A stretch of DNA of 64,000 nucleotides from an uncultured Bacteroidota bacterium (lineage in GTDB: Bacteria > Bacteroidota > Bacteroidia > Chitinophagales > Chitinophagaceae). The stretch lies in assembly GCA_903938445.1 (NCBI GenBank), contig CAJADG010000081.1, positions 30,145-94,144 of the forward strand. The letters are read 5' to 3'. Under the pieces are notes generated by a model that did no database searches, was not told where the DNA came from, and worked only from the letters and a program-made list of their open reading frames with translations. The translations under genes were made by a program, and so were the position numbers. Numbering within the stretch: position 1 is the stretch's first letter; each line of letters opens with the position of its first letter. Positions 35,312-45,199 of this stretch are shown here, one piece after another.

Positions 35312-35690
35312 AATAAGGAAGGGTATCGTCAGATACTGCTTGTTCCTGATTCCAATATGCTAAAGTAACAATACGACCATCTATTGTATGTAATGATCTT
35401 CCAAAAACTGCATTCGTAGGATTGAATCTTAAATCAGTCACTCCAATTGTAAAAGTGCTTAGTGCAACAGGTGCAGGAGCAGGTGCAGATGCTGTTTCGC
35501 CTTCAGCTATGGGAGCCGCTACTGGTGCTGCTGCTTTTGGAGCAGGGCTAGGAACCACTACTACTTCGTATTTATTGTAAGTCAATAAGTCTTTTAAAAA
35601 TTGTACACGTTCAGCACTCGCATTTTTTTCAACAATGGAGCATTTGATATTATCTAAATCTTCAAACTCGTGATTCTTATTAATAGCCAT
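35301..35690 (-). CDS. Uncharacterised protein with Ala/Pro linker, last gene of the nuo operon
   Basis: The 129-residue protein has three parts: a charged N-terminal segment (to about 45), an Ala/Pro-rich linker (about 47-77, PSPAPKAAAPVAAP and ASAPAPAPVA), and a C-terminal segment ending NQEQAVSDDTLPYFIS. It has no signal peptide or membrane helix and no recognised domain. It starts 10 nt after nuoN on the same strand, so it is very probably cotranscribed with complex I. Confidence 0.65.
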   Translation of the reverse strand: MAINKNHEFEDLDNIKCSIVEKNASAERVQFLKDLLTYNKYEVVVVPSPAPKAAAPVAAPIAEGETASAPAPAPVALSTFTIGVTDLRFNPTNAVFGRSLHTIDGRIVTLAYWNQEQAVSDDTLPYFIS

Positions 35691-35700
35691 AAAATATTTT

Positions 35701-37110
35701 TTAAAGTCCTATACTGATTGAATAAATATAATCGTACACCACACTCGCTAAGCCTGTTACTATAACACCAGCAACACAAATGTACATGGCAATTTTAGAA
35801 ACAGTAGGTACCTGTAATTTTTCAATTGGAGTATCGTTTTGATCCATAAAAATTGCTTTTACAACTCTTAAATAATAGTAGAATGAAATCACCATATTTA
35901 AGGCAGCAAAAATAATGATACCATAATTTCCTTTAGCAGCACCAGCCATCATTAAGAATAATTTACCAAAGAATCCAGCTGTAGGAGGTACCCCAGCTAA
36001 TGAAAATAAAGCAATGGTTAATACCCATGAAAGCATAGGGTTGGTTTTGTAAAAACCTTTAAAGTCAGATATGTTTTCTTTACCCGTTAAAGCACTTACT
36101 ACCGCTATTACGCCAAATGCGGCAAGGTTAGAGAAGATATAAATAAGTATAAAATAAATTAAGGATGCAGATCCAATTTGACTACTTCCCGAAATACCAA
36201 TTAAAATAAAACCTACTTGGGCAATGGAAGAGAAAGCCAAAAAGCGCTTAAAATTATCTTGACGAATAGCAAATAAATTTCCAATTAAAATAGTTGCTGC
36301 TGCTAGTAACACTAGTATTAAATACCAAGTGTTGGCAATAGGTGTAAATACTTTGTATAAAATATTTAACAAAGTGAATAATACTGCAGCTTTTGAAATT
36401 ACCGATAAAAAAGAAGTTACTGCAACTGGCGATCCTTCGTAAACGTCAGCCGTCCATAAATGAAATGGTACTGCAGATATTTTAAAGGCAAATCCTGCTA
36501 TTAATAATATAAATGCAAATAATTGTAGTGGACTACCATTGATATGAGCGGTTAATATAGAGAAAGTCAACGTTCCTGTAGTTCCATATAAATAAGAGAT
36601 ACCTAATAATAAAATGGCAGAAGAGAAAGCAGATGATAAAATTAATTTCATAGCTGCTTCGGATGATTTACGTTTTGTTAAATCAAAATTAGCAGCGGCT
36701 GCCAAAGGAATGGTAGACATTTCTAATCCTAGATAAAACATTAATAAGTTGCCACTAGAAATCATTAAAAACATGCCTAGTAAAGAGGTGAGCGTTAATA
36801 AATAAAACTCAATTACATTTTTATTGTCTTTTAACCAAGCATATGATTGCATCGATATAATTAAAGCAGCTAAGTTTAATAAGTCTTTCTCAAATACAAT
36901 TAAAGGATTGGTATTGAACATTCCATTAAATAATTCGGCTGTTTCATGACAACAAAATCCCGCAGCTAGGTTAAGCGCAAGTGCAATATTGATAAAGTTC
37001 AAAATGCTTTCGTTGCTTCGATCCTTGCCTAATTTAATGAAAAGCAATAGGAATATAAGTACGGTAAGTACTAATTCCTGTCTTAAGCTTATTAATATAT
37101 TATATGTCAT
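35701..37110 (-). CDS. nuoN: NADH-quinone oxidoreductase subunit N
   Basis: The 469-residue antiporter-like membrane subunit has about 14 hydrophobic segments. It carries the central lysine/proline helices of the family (FKISAVPFHLWTADVYEGSP, FKRFLAFSSIAQVGF) and FYYYLRVVKAIF near the end. It is one of the three proton-pumping membrane-arm subunits. It is 19 nt downstream of nuoM. Confidence 0.93.
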   Translation of the reverse strand: MTYNILISLRQELVLTVLIFLLLFIKLGKDRSNESILNFINIALALNLAAGFCCHETAELFNGMFNTNPLIVFEKDLLNLAALIISMQSYAWLKDNKNVIEFYLLTLTSLLGMFLMISSGNLLMFYLGLEMSTIPLAAAANFDLTKRKSSEAAMKLILSSAFSSAILLLGISYLYGTTGTLTFSILTAHINGSPLQLFAFILLIAGFAFKISAVPFHLWTADVYEGSPVAVTSFLSVISKAAVLFTLLNILYKVFTPIANTWYLILVLLAAATILIGNLFAIRQDNFKRFLAFSSIAQVGFILIGISGSSQIGSASLIYFILIYIFSNLAAFGVIAVVSALTGKENISDFKGFYKTNPMLSWVLTIALFSLAGVPPTAGFFGKLFLMMAGAAKGNYGIIIFAALNMVISFYYYLRVVKAIFMDQNDTPIEKLQVPTVSKIAMYICVAGVIVTGLASVVYDYIYSISIGL

Positions 37111-37129
37111 CTTTATGAATATGCTGGTT

Positions 37130-38611
37130 TTATTTTGATACTAATATTTTTCCCATTTGTAACATAATTGCATCCGTACTAGGTGTAATTAAATGGTTAA
37201 TTAAAAATGGTGCTAGCCCAATAATTAATATTCCAGTAATTAACAACACTGCGGCTAATTTTTCATTCCATGTTGCATCCGTAAGTAATTCATGTTCTGT
37301 GCTAATAGGTCCCATGATTGCTCGGCCAGTTGCACGTAATATATATACTGCTGTTACCACAATAGAAGCCCCAGATAAAATGGTTGCAAAACGATATGCG
37401 CCATCTGGATTTTTCCATGATCCCATAAACACAGTCATTTCGGCAACAAATCCACTAAATCCTGGCAAACCCAAGGAGCATAAACCAGCAATTACAAATA
37501 CAGTACTGATAAAAGGCATTGCTTTTAATAAGCCACCTAATTGAGCTACCATACGCGTATGTGTTCGGCTATAAATCATTCCAATAGCAGCAAAGAATAG
37601 GGCGGTCATTAAACCGTGTGATACCATTTGTATTACTGCACCATTAATAGAAGTTTTATTGAGCATCCCAATTCCTAAAATCACAAAACCACAGTGACTA
37701 ATAGATGAATAGGCATTAATGTATTTTAAATCAGTTTGCATCATAGTGGCGAATGCACCATAAATAATAGCGATGGTTGCTAATAAAATAATTATCCAAG
37801 CATAACTATGTGCTGCCTCTGGCATTAAAGCGGCAATGCGTAAACATCCATAGCCGCCTAGTTTCATGGAGATGCCTGCTAAGAACATGCTGGCAGCAGT
37901 GGGCGCAGATGCATGACCATCTGGTACCCAAGTATGAAATGGAAATAAAGCTGCAAATACTCCAAATCCTAAAAAGGCAAATGGGAAGAAGAATTTTTGA
38001 ACAGCTACAGGGATACCTTGTTGCGTAATTTGCACTATATCAAAAGTATGTGTGTTGTAATAAACGCCAAATAAACCAACCATCACTAATGCCGAACCTG
38101 CCATTAACATTAATGCCAATTTCATAGCACTCTTGGTTTTATCACCACTTCCCCAAATGCCAATTAATAAAAATTTAGGAATCACCGCAACTTCTAAGAA
38201 AAAGAATAATGTGAATAGATCTAATGAAATAAAGAACCCATAAGCGCCCATACTTAACAATACCAATAAGAAAAAGTATTCCTTACTTAATTTGTCCATC
38301 GTCCAGGAAACTAAAATTCCTGCTACTACAATCACAGAAGTTAATAAAATCATCGCCAAAGCAATTCCATCAATTCCAATATGATATTGAATATTTAATG
38401 CTTTAAACCAGGTTTGATTGGATTCAAATAAATGCGCTGCACTATTACCTGCTGCTCTTTCTGCTAAAAATGATTTTAATAACCAACCTGCTAGGCCTAA
38501 TTGCGCTAAGGAACCAGTTAGTCCAATAATGCGTATTTGCTGTAAGCCCTTTGCGAGCAATATAAGTACTGCTGTTAATAAGGGGAGTAATATTAGTAAT
38601 GTTAAGTTCAT
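37130..38611 (-). CDS. nuoM: NADH-quinone oxidoreductase subunit M
   Basis: The 493-residue Mrp/antiporter-type subunit has HIGIDGIALAMILLT, FPFHTWVPDGHASAPTAASMFLAG, and QTDLKYINAYSSISHCGF, the proton-channel lysines and histidines of NuoM. It has about 14 transmembrane helices and pumps protons in the membrane arm. It lies 33 nt after nuoL. Confidence 0.94.
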   Translation of the reverse strand: MNLTLLILLPLLTAVLILLAKGLQQIRIIGLTGSLAQLGLAGWLLKSFLAERAAGNSAAHLFESNQTWFKALNIQYHIGIDGIALAMILLTSVIVVAGILVSWTMDKLSKEYFFLLVLLSMGAYGFFISLDLFTLFFFLEVAVIPKFLLIGIWGSGDKTKSAMKLALMLMAGSALVMVGLFGVYYNTHTFDIVQITQQGIPVAVQKFFFPFAFLGFGVFAALFPFHTWVPDGHASAPTAASMFLAGISMKLGGYGCLRIAALMPEAAHSYAWIIILLATIAIIYGAFATMMQTDLKYINAYSSISHCGFVILGIGMLNKTSINGAVIQMVSHGLMTALFFAAIGMIYSRTHTRMVAQLGGLLKAMPFISTVFVIAGLCSLGLPGFSGFVAEMTVFMGSWKNPDGAYRFATILSGASIVVTAVYILRATGRAIMGPISTEHELLTDATWNEKLAAVLLITGILIIGLAPFLINHLITPSTDAIMLQMGKILVSK

Positions 38612-38644
38612 AATGTATAGTTCGTTAGGTTGATCTTATTTATT

Positions 38645-40582
38645 TTATTTCCAGATATAGATAAATAAAATGGAAAGCACCACAATGCCACCAAAAAAGT
38701 ACATGGCATAGTTTTGAACTTTTCCAGATTGCAATCCTTTTATCAGCACTGAAACTTTTAAAGTTATTTTGGCAAGCCATTGCATAAAACCATCTACAAT
38801 ATTTTTATCTGCCCAAGCAATGGGTTGACCAATGAAAGGGAAGATTATTTTTTTAGTAATAAATAAATACACTTCATCTATATAAAACTTTTTATGCGCT
38901 GCGGTATACAAGCCACCAAATGCAGCAGCTACTTTGTCCGACTTGCCGTTTTGATTTTTATAAAAACTAGCAGCTAATAAAATCGCTAACACAGATAATG
39001 CTACAGGTACTATAGAAAATACTACATCGATATGCGTTTCTATAGGGGCTCCATCAGATGTGATAAATTGTGAAAAGGGGATAAAGCCAACGCCCACAGC
39101 ACAAGCAGCTAAAATAAGTAAAGGGAGTTTCATTACCCATGGTCCTTCTCCGTGACTTTCATGGTGATTATCAGCAGGTGCGTCCTTGCTCCAAAATATA
39201 TTAAAGTATAAACGGAACATGTAAAAACTAGTTAATGCGGCAGTAAATAATGCAATACCATAAATGATTTTATTTTCATGGAAGGCTGCAGTTAAAATTT
39301 CTTCCTTACTAAAGAATCCTGCGAATGGAGGAATTCCTGCAATGGCTAAACAAGCAATTAAAAATGCAATATGTGTTATGGGCATTAATTTTCTTAAGCC
39401 ACCCATGTCTTTCATTTCATTGCTATGTACCATGTGAATTACTGATCCAGCTCCTAAGAACAATAAGCTTTTAAAGAAAGCATGTGTAAATAAATGGAAC
39501 ATAGAAGCCATATAGCCCAAACCATTTTCGCCACCATTTTTAGAGATGCCTAAAGCAAACATCATGTATCCAATTTGTGACATAGTTGAATATGCCAATA
39601 CGCGTTTAATATCCGTTTGTGTACAAGCAATGATGGCAGCAAATAATGCAGAAGCGGCTCCTACATAAGTGACAATATTTAATGCCGATTCGTCCATTGT
39701 GAAAACAGGGAACATTCTTGCCACTAAATACACGCCCGCTACTACCATGGTTGCTGCGTGTATTAATGCAGACACAGGAGTTGGTCCTTCCATCGCATCA
39801 GGCAACCAAATATGTAAAGGGAACATGGCAGACTTACCTGCGCCACCCATAAATACTAAAGTTAAACCCCAGGTTAACATACTAGCACCTAAAAAGCTTG
39901 CACTGGTAATAGATAAAAATTGTGTAGAGTGAACCGAAGTAAATCTTTCGATTAATAATCCAATATCTAAAGTGCCACCATAGTAACCTAATATTAAAAT
40001 GCCAATTAAAAAACCAAGGTCGGCAAAACGAGTAACAATAAATGCCTTTTTACTAGCAGCCACTGCAGCCGGTTTATTAAAATAATAGCTGATTAATAAA
40101 AAGCTAGAAACACCTACTAATTCCCAGAACATATAAACCTGGAAAATATTAGAAGATAATATTAAGCCCAACATAGAGAAGGTGAATAGAGATAGAAAAG
40201 CATAGTAAGTAGCGAAACGTTCTTCGCCTTTCATATAACCCAAGCTAAATACATGCACCATTAAAGAAACCGAGGTTACTACTACTAACATCATCACGGA
40301 AATCGGATCTATAATGATGCCTAAATCAATGGACATATTAGGAGCAAACTCCAGCCATGTGTATTTTAAGGCAACTATTTTTTGATACACTCCGTTCACT
40401 TTTCCATCCACAAAAAAGTATTGCTTAGCTGCAACAAATGAAAGTATAGTGGATGTTAATAAGCTTGCAGTACCTAATAAGCCAGCAATGCTTGATAAAT
40501 ATTTACGCCCAAATATGCCTAGTATCACAAATGTGGCTAAGGGTAGTAAAGGGATCCAAAGTATATATAAGTAGTTTGACAT
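38645..40582 (-). CDS. nuoL: NADH-quinone oxidoreductase subunit L
   Basis: The 645-residue protein is the largest antiporter-like subunit: IDPISVMMLVVVTSVS, FWELVGVSSFLLISYYF, FPLHIWLPDAMEGPTPVSALIHAATMV (split here by family numbering) and QTDIKRVLAYSTMSQIGYM are all typical. The long C-terminal portion fits the lateral helix along the membrane arm. It lies 19 nt after nuoK. Confidence 0.95.
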   Translation of the reverse strand: MSNYLYILWIPLLPLATFVILGIFGRKYLSSIAGLLGTASLLTSTILSFVAAKQYFFVDGKVNGVYQKIVALKYTWLEFAPNMSIDLGIIIDPISVMMLVVVTSVSLMVHVFSLGYMKGEERFATYYAFLSLFTFSMLGLILSSNIFQVYMFWELVGVSSFLLISYYFNKPAAVAASKKAFIVTRFADLGFLIGILILGYYGGTLDIGLLIERFTSVHSTQFLSITSASFLGASMLTWGLTLVFMGGAGKSAMFPLHIWLPDAMEGPTPVSALIHAATMVVAGVYLVARMFPVFTMDESALNIVTYVGAASALFAAIIACTQTDIKRVLAYSTMSQIGYMMFALGISKNGGENGLGYMASMFHLFTHAFFKSLLFLGAGSVIHMVHSNEMKDMGGLRKLMPITHIAFLIACLAIAGIPPFAGFFSKEEILTAAFHENKIIYGIALFTAALTSFYMFRLYFNIFWSKDAPADNHHESHGEGPWVMKLPLLILAACAVGVGFIPFSQFITSDGAPIETHIDVVFSIVPVALSVLAILLAASFYKNQNGKSDKVAAAFGGLYTAAHKKFYIDEVYLFITKKIIFPFIGQPIAWADKNIVDGFMQWLAKITLKVSVLIKGLQSGKVQNYAMYFFGGIVVLSILFIYIWK

Positions 40583-40601
40583 AGTAATATTTATTTACGT
40601 C

Positions 40602-40916
40602 TTAGTTTTTCATTTCAGTTGCGTTCTCCACATCAATTGAGTTGTGACTGCGGTATAAATTAATGATAATGGCAATGGCAACTGCGGCTTCGGCTGCAGC
40701 TATTGTGATAATAAATAAAGTAAAGAACAGGCCATCTAAATGATCAGGGAATAAATATTTATTAAATGCAACAAAGTTAATATTCACGCTATTTAACATC
40801 AATTCAATGGACATTAACATCGTAATTAAATTGCGACGCGTAAACAAGCCGTACATGCCGATAAAAAATAGGGCAGTACTTACAAATAGTATTTGGGATA
40901 AAGGGATCTCTTGCAT
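40602..40916 (-). CDS. nuoK: NADH-quinone oxidoreductase subunit K
   Basis: The 104-residue, three-helix membrane subunit has GLFTRRNLITMLMSIELMLNS with the conserved membrane glutamate, and AAAEAAVAIAIIINLYR with the second one. The start at 40916 (MQEIPLSQI) gives the family length and begins 1 nt after nuoJ; an upstream ATG inside nuoJ would add 21 unrelated residues. Confidence 0.93.
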   Translation of the reverse strand: MQEIPLSQILFVSTALFFIGMYGLFTRRNLITMLMSIELMLNSVNINFVAFNKYLFPDHLDGLFFTLFIITIAAAEAAVAIAIIINLYRSHNSIDVENATEMKN

Positions 40917-40917
40917 A

Positions 40918-41469
40918 TTAGTCCTTATTGATGAATATTGTTGACTCAGATTCCAATTTGTTAGTTGGGCGCATAGCAATTACGATACAACCCACCATGG
41001 CTGCTAGCAATAACATACTTACCACCTCAAATGGCAATATAAATCCGTGTGATGTAGTGCTTAGCATTTGTGTTCCAATCTCTGCGACATTTGGATTAAA
41101 TGGTTTTGCAGAATTAAATGCAAAGCCTTCATAGTGTACAATTAAATTATGCACAAAAGCTGTCCCCAATAAAGCGGCTAATGCTGAAAATATTTTTTTA
41201 CTGAGTGCTGGGCTGTTCATTTCTTTTCCTGAATTCTGTGTTAGGAAAATGGAAAAGATAATTAGCACAACAATACCGCCAACATAAACAACAATTTGTA
41301 TCGCTGCAATAAACTCTACCTGCATCCAAAAATACAAGGCTGCAATTCCTACTAGGGAAAATAATAACCAAATCGCTGCACGAAATATTTTAACCGAGGT
41401 AACCGCTAAAATACCTGCAACTAATATGATGGTAGAGATGGCGTAAAATAGGATTGATGATATATTCAT
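40918..41469 (-). CDS. nuoJ: NADH-quinone oxidoreductase subunit J
   Basis: The 183-residue membrane protein has five hydrophobic helices, including AAIWLLFSLVGIAALYFWM, FIAAIQIVVYVGGIVVLIIF and a late EVVSMLLLAAMVGCIVIA, matching NuoJ. Its start overlaps the nuoI stop by one base (TAATG), indicating coupled translation. Confidence 0.92.
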   Translation of the reverse strand: MNISSILFYAISTIILVAGILAVTSVKIFRAAIWLLFSLVGIAALYFWMQVEFIAAIQIVVYVGGIVVLIIFSIFLTQNSGKEMNSPALSKKIFSALAALLGTAFVHNLIVHYEGFAFNSAKPFNPNVAEIGTQMLSTTSHGFILPFEVVSMLLLAAMVGCIVIAMRPTNKLESESTIFINKD

Positions 41470-41945
41470 TATTCGATTCCCTCCTTTATTTTAGATCCTG
41501 GTTTATTTAAGATTTTTGTCAATTTGCTTCTGTCAAATACACTGTGTTCAAAATTGGGGGCCATTTTAATGGCATCACTTGGGCAAGCTGCCACACATAA
41601 ATTACAAAGGGTACACATTTCTAGACGATAGATAAATGCATCAATCGCTTTTTTCTTTTTTCCTTCGGGTGTGATATCAAACTTGGTAATAATTTTAATA
41701 GTACCATTTGGACAGGCCAATTCACATGCAGTACAACCTGTACAGGTATGTTCGTTGTTTTCGTCATGCGGCATTACTACTTCGCCTTTAAAGCGATCTG
41801 CTAGTTTTAAGGTAGCACGGTTGTCAGGATATTGCTCCGTGATTATTTCCTTACTATGTGTAAAGTAATAACCCGTCTTGCGCATTCCTTTTAGCAAGGA
41901 ACTAACCCCATTCACCACATCCGATATATAGTCTTTCAAAAACAT
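41469..41945 (-). CDS. nuoI: NADH-quinone oxidoreductase subunit I (two 4Fe-4S clusters)
   Basis: The 158-residue ferredoxin-like protein has two cluster motifs, CTGCTACELACP and CTLCNLCVAACP, which hold clusters N6a and N6b that pass electrons from the peripheral arm toward quinone. It lies between nuoH (18-nt gap) and nuoJ. In a complex without NuoEFG this subunit lies at the exposed electron-entry end. Confidence 0.94.
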   Translation of the reverse strand: MFLKDYISDVVNGVSSLLKGMRKTGYYFTHSKEIITEQYPDNRATLKLADRFKGEVVMPHDENNEHTCTGCTACELACPNGTIKIITKFDITPEGKKKKAIDAFIYRLEMCTLCNLCVAACPSDAIKMAPNFEHSVFDRSKLTKILNKPGSKIKEGIE

Positions 41946-41963
41946 TTTCTAATTCGTTTAGTG

Positions 41964-43040
41964 TTAAAAATACCAGCCCATAATGGCAATTACAGTTACT
42001 AGTAAAAGATTAAACAAGCTTATTGGTAATAAATATTTCCATTCTAAGTTTAACAATTGATCTACACGAAGGCGTGGGAAAGTCCATCTAAACCACATAA
42101 TCACAAAAATCAAGAAAAATGTTTTTCCCATAAACCAAATACTGGAGGGAATATAATCCATGATATGATTAAAGCTTTCCCAATGTCCAATATGCAATGG
42201 CATCCAGCCTCCTAAAAATAAAGTAGCACCAATGGCACAAACAATAAATATGTTAATGTATTCTGCTAAAAAGAATAAGGCAAATTTCATCCCAGAATAT
42301 TCTGTATGAAAACCAGCAGTTAATTCTGACTCCGCTTCGGCTAAATCAAAAGGTGCACGATTGGTTTCGGCAGTAACAGCAATAATGTATAACACAAAAG
42401 CAATGATAACTGGAATATGTCCTTTGAATAACCACCATCCATTTTCTTGTGCCGCAACAATTTCAGAAATTTGTAAACTACCAGTAAGCACTACAATGGT
42501 TAATACTGCAAATCCTGCAGACAATTCATAGCTTACAATTTGGGCACCACTACGCATGGCACCTAATAATGAATATTTATTGTTACTTGCCCATCCAGCC
42601 ATTAAGATACCAATCACGGATAAGGAAGAAACCGAAGAAATATATAAGACACCAATATTGATATCCCAAATTTGAAAGTTTTTGGCAAAAGCAATGGGTG
42701 CTAATAATAACATGGCTACCATCATTACTACAAATGGAGCAAGGTTAAATAAAAACTTATCAGCACTGTCTGGCGTTAATCCTTCCTTCATGATTAACTT
42801 CAAAGTATCTGCAGCAGTTTGAAAAATTCCACCTGGTCCAACGCGATTAGGTCCAAGACGTATTTGTATTCTTGCAGCTACTTTACGTTCTAATAATACC
42901 AATACTAAACCTAGCATGGCAAACAAGGTAATGGCTAATAAAATTACAATCACACACTCCAGCGTTAATGCTATTTGTGGACTAAATTTTGTAAGCAACC
43001 AATCCTGTATCGTTTTTGTTATACTTTCTAAACTTAACAT
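41964..43040 (-). CDS. nuoH: NADH-quinone oxidoreductase subunit H
   Basis: The 358-residue membrane subunit has LLERKVAARIQIRLGPNRVGPGG and the acidic loop ETNRAPFDLAEAESELTAGFHTEYSG, both lining the quinone chamber. The start at 43040 (MLSLESI) is preferred over an ATG at 43061 that overlaps nuoD. It directly follows nuoD, where nuoE, F and G would normally come first. Confidence 0.94.
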   Translation of the reverse strand: MLSLESITKTIQDWLLTKFSPQIALTLECVIVILLAITLFAMLGLVLVLLERKVAARIQIRLGPNRVGPGGIFQTAADTLKLIMKEGLTPDSADKFLFNLAPFVVMMVAMLLLAPIAFAKNFQIWDINIGVLYISSVSSLSVIGILMAGWASNNKYSLLGAMRSGAQIVSYELSAGFAVLTIVVLTGSLQISEIVAAQENGWWLFKGHIPVIIAFVLYIIAVTAETNRAPFDLAEAESELTAGFHTEYSGMKFALFFLAEYINIFIVCAIGATLFLGGWMPLHIGHWESFNHIMDYIPSSIWFMGKTFFLIFVIMWFRWTFPRLRVDQLLNLEWKYLLPISLFNLLLVTVIAIMGWYF

Positions 43041-43050
43041 GCTTATTTTT

Positions 43051-44187
43051 TTATCTATCAATGTCTGGAATAACTAAATCCAATGTTCCCATGGTTGCCA
43101 TTAAATCTCCAATCTTACTTCCTTTAGCAATATGATCTAAAACAGATAAGTTGGAGAATCCAGGAGAGCGGAATTTTATACGGTGTGGAGTGGTAGCCCC
43201 TTCGCTTACTATATACACGCCCAACTCACCACGTGCTGTTTCTACTCTTTGGTAAAATTCTCCCTTGGCTAATTTTAAAACGTTCTTTGTTTTTCCAACA
43301 AAATCACCTTCAGGAATTTGATCAATTAGTTGTTCAATAATGCGAATAGATTGATTCATTTCTTTCACACGTACCATATATCTTGCAAAAGAATCACCTG
43401 CAGTTTCAATTACTTCATCAAATTCTACGCGATCGTAGGCATCATAAGGATCAATTTTTCGGATATCACAACGAACGCCACTTGCGCGCGCCACTGGACC
43501 GGTACATCCATAAGAAATAGCGTCCTCGGCAGTTAAAACGCCAACGCCTTTTGTTCGACTTTGAAAAATCACATTGCCCGTTACCAAGTCCTCGTACTCA
43601 GTTACTTTTTCTTTAAACTGTTTTACGAATGCTTTTACTTTAGTTTGAAAATCTGGATGGATATCATACATCAATCCACCAGGAACAATATAATTCATGG
43701 TGAGTCTTGCGCCGCAAGTATCTTCCATGATATCGGTGATCATTTCACGCTCTCTAAAAGCATAAAAGAAAGGAGTGAAGGCACCTAAATCCATTGCCAT
43801 GGCACCAATCCATAATTCATGTGATGCTATGCGTGTTAATTCATTTAAAATGGTGCGCACCACTTTTGCTCTTTCCGGAACTTCAATTTGCATTCCTTTT
43901 TCCACCAATAAAGCACAAGCAGTATTATTAATATGTGAAGACAAGTAATCCATTCTACTTGTCACATAAATAAATTGACGATATGTTAAGCTCTCACACA
44001 TTTTTTCAATTGAGCGATGTATGTAACCTAAATGAGGCTCAATTTTTTTAATGGTTTCTCCATTGAGTGTTACCACCAAATGCAATACACCATGCGTTGC
44101 AGGGTGTTGAGGCCCCATATTTACTACCAATTCGCCATCAGGTCCAAGGTCGGTATTGTCTTTTATAATTTCAGTTTCGGTATACAT
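43051..44187 (-). CDS. nuoD: NADH-quinone oxidoreductase subunit D (49 kDa)
   Basis: The 378-residue protein has the NuoD start NMGPQHPATHGVLHLV, HLGYIHRSIEKM and the quinone-site region FRSPGFSNL near the C-terminus. It forms the quinone-binding pocket with NuoB. It is separate from nuoC (7-nt gap), not fused as NuoCD. Confidence 0.95.
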   Translation of the reverse strand: MYTETEIIKDNTDLGPDGELVVNMGPQHPATHGVLHLVVTLNGETIKKIEPHLGYIHRSIEKMCESLTYRQFIYVTSRMDYLSSHINNTACALLVEKGMQIEVPERAKVVRTILNELTRIASHELWIGAMAMDLGAFTPFFYAFREREMITDIMEDTCGARLTMNYIVPGGLMYDIHPDFQTKVKAFVKQFKEKVTEYEDLVTGNVIFQSRTKGVGVLTAEDAISYGCTGPVARASGVRCDIRKIDPYDAYDRVEFDEVIETAGDSFARYMVRVKEMNQSIRIIEQLIDQIPEGDFVGKTKNVLKLAKGEFYQRVETARGELGVYIVSEGATTPHRIKFRSPGFSNLSVLDHIAKGSKIGDLMATMGTLDLVIPDIDR

Positions 44188-44194
44188 TGCCTAA

Positions 44195-44650
44195 TTATAA
44201 TTTTATCATGTTGATAGGATCATCAAAATCTTTTCTTAAGGGAAAGCCTTTAAAATCTTCCTCCAAAATCAATCTTCTCAAATCGGGGTGATGTAAAAAA
44301 TCTACTCCAAACATTTCAAATACTTCACGCTCTAAAAATTCAGCAGTCCGCCATAAATCTGAAACAGTTTCTATAATTGGATCAGCACTATTCACATTTG
44401 CTTTTAAAACAATATTGATATTTCTATTAGAAGAAGATGTTAAATGATACACCATGGTTAAATGGGTCTTGAAATCCACACAGGTTAAGCAAAATAAAAA
44501 ATCCAACTGCATGGGTTGTCCGCGAAGCACTGCAGCCAATGATTTCAAGTGATTGGATTCAATTAAAATAGTTAGCCATTCTCCTGTTTCATCAAAGGTG
44601 GCTTCAGAAGCATGTGCGGTTATATATGTTTTTATTTCCTCGTTGGTCAT
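44195..44650 (-). CDS. nuoC: NADH-quinone oxidoreductase subunit C (30 kDa)
   Basis: The 151-residue protein has the 30-kDa-subunit signatures FLFCLTCVDF, EREVFEMFGVDFLHHPDLRRLILEE (in two parts) and FPLRKDF. It is a structural peripheral-arm subunit. It is short, with no N-terminal extension. It lies 3 nt after nuoB. Confidence 0.93.
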   Translation of the reverse strand: MTNEEIKTYITAHASEATFDETGEWLTILIESNHLKSLAAVLRGQPMQLDFLFCLTCVDFKTHLTMVYHLTSSSNRNINIVLKANVNSADPIIETVSDLWRTAEFLEREVFEMFGVDFLHHPDLRRLILEEDFKGFPLRKDFDDPINMIKL

Positions 44651-44653
44651 ATA

Positions 44654-45199
44654 CTATTGTTTAAATTCTGATCTGATTTGATCTCTTGTCATTCCCATTT
44701 TAATTTTTTCTTGCAAAGCAATTAAAGAATGCAATAATGCTTCGGGACGTGGAGGACATCCTGGAATATAAACATCCACTGGAATAATATGATCTGCACC
44801 TTTTACAACAGAATATGTGTTGTAAAAAAAAGGACCACCACTAATGGCACAAGCGCCCATAGCGATTACATATTTAGGATCCGCCATTTGATCGTACAAT
44901 CTTTTTAATACAGGAGCCATTTTATTTACAATGGTGCCAGCAATTATAATTACATCGGCTTGTCTTGGGGAGGCACGTGCCACTTCAAATCCAAAACGAG
45001 AAAAATCATATTTAGCAGAAGCTGTAGACATCATCTCAATACCACAACAACTTGTTGCGAAAGATAATGGCCATAAGGAATTGCTGCGAGCCCAGTTAAT
45101 TACATTATCAAATGTACTTACTACAATTCCACCACCTGGTGTTTCATGGATAATCCCTGGAAATGGGGGATTGCCCGCAATGTTTTCATTTAATTCCAT
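44654..45199 (-). CDS. nuoB: NADH-quinone oxidoreductase subunit B (cluster N2)
   Basis: The 181-residue protein has the tandem-cysteine motif [37 protein letters not shown] and [10 protein letters not shown], the four-cysteine set that binds cluster N2, the electron donor to quinone. It overlaps nuoA by 10 nt. Confidence 0.95.
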   Translation of the reverse strand: MELNENIAGNPPFPGIIHETPGGGIVVSTFDNVINWARSNSLWPLSFATSCCGIEMMSTASAKYDFSRFGFEVARASPRQADVIIIAGTIVNKMAPVLKRLYDQMADPKYVIAMGACAISGGPFFYNTYSVVKGADHIIPVDVYIPGCPPRPEALLHSLIALQEKIKMGMTRDQIRSEFKQ

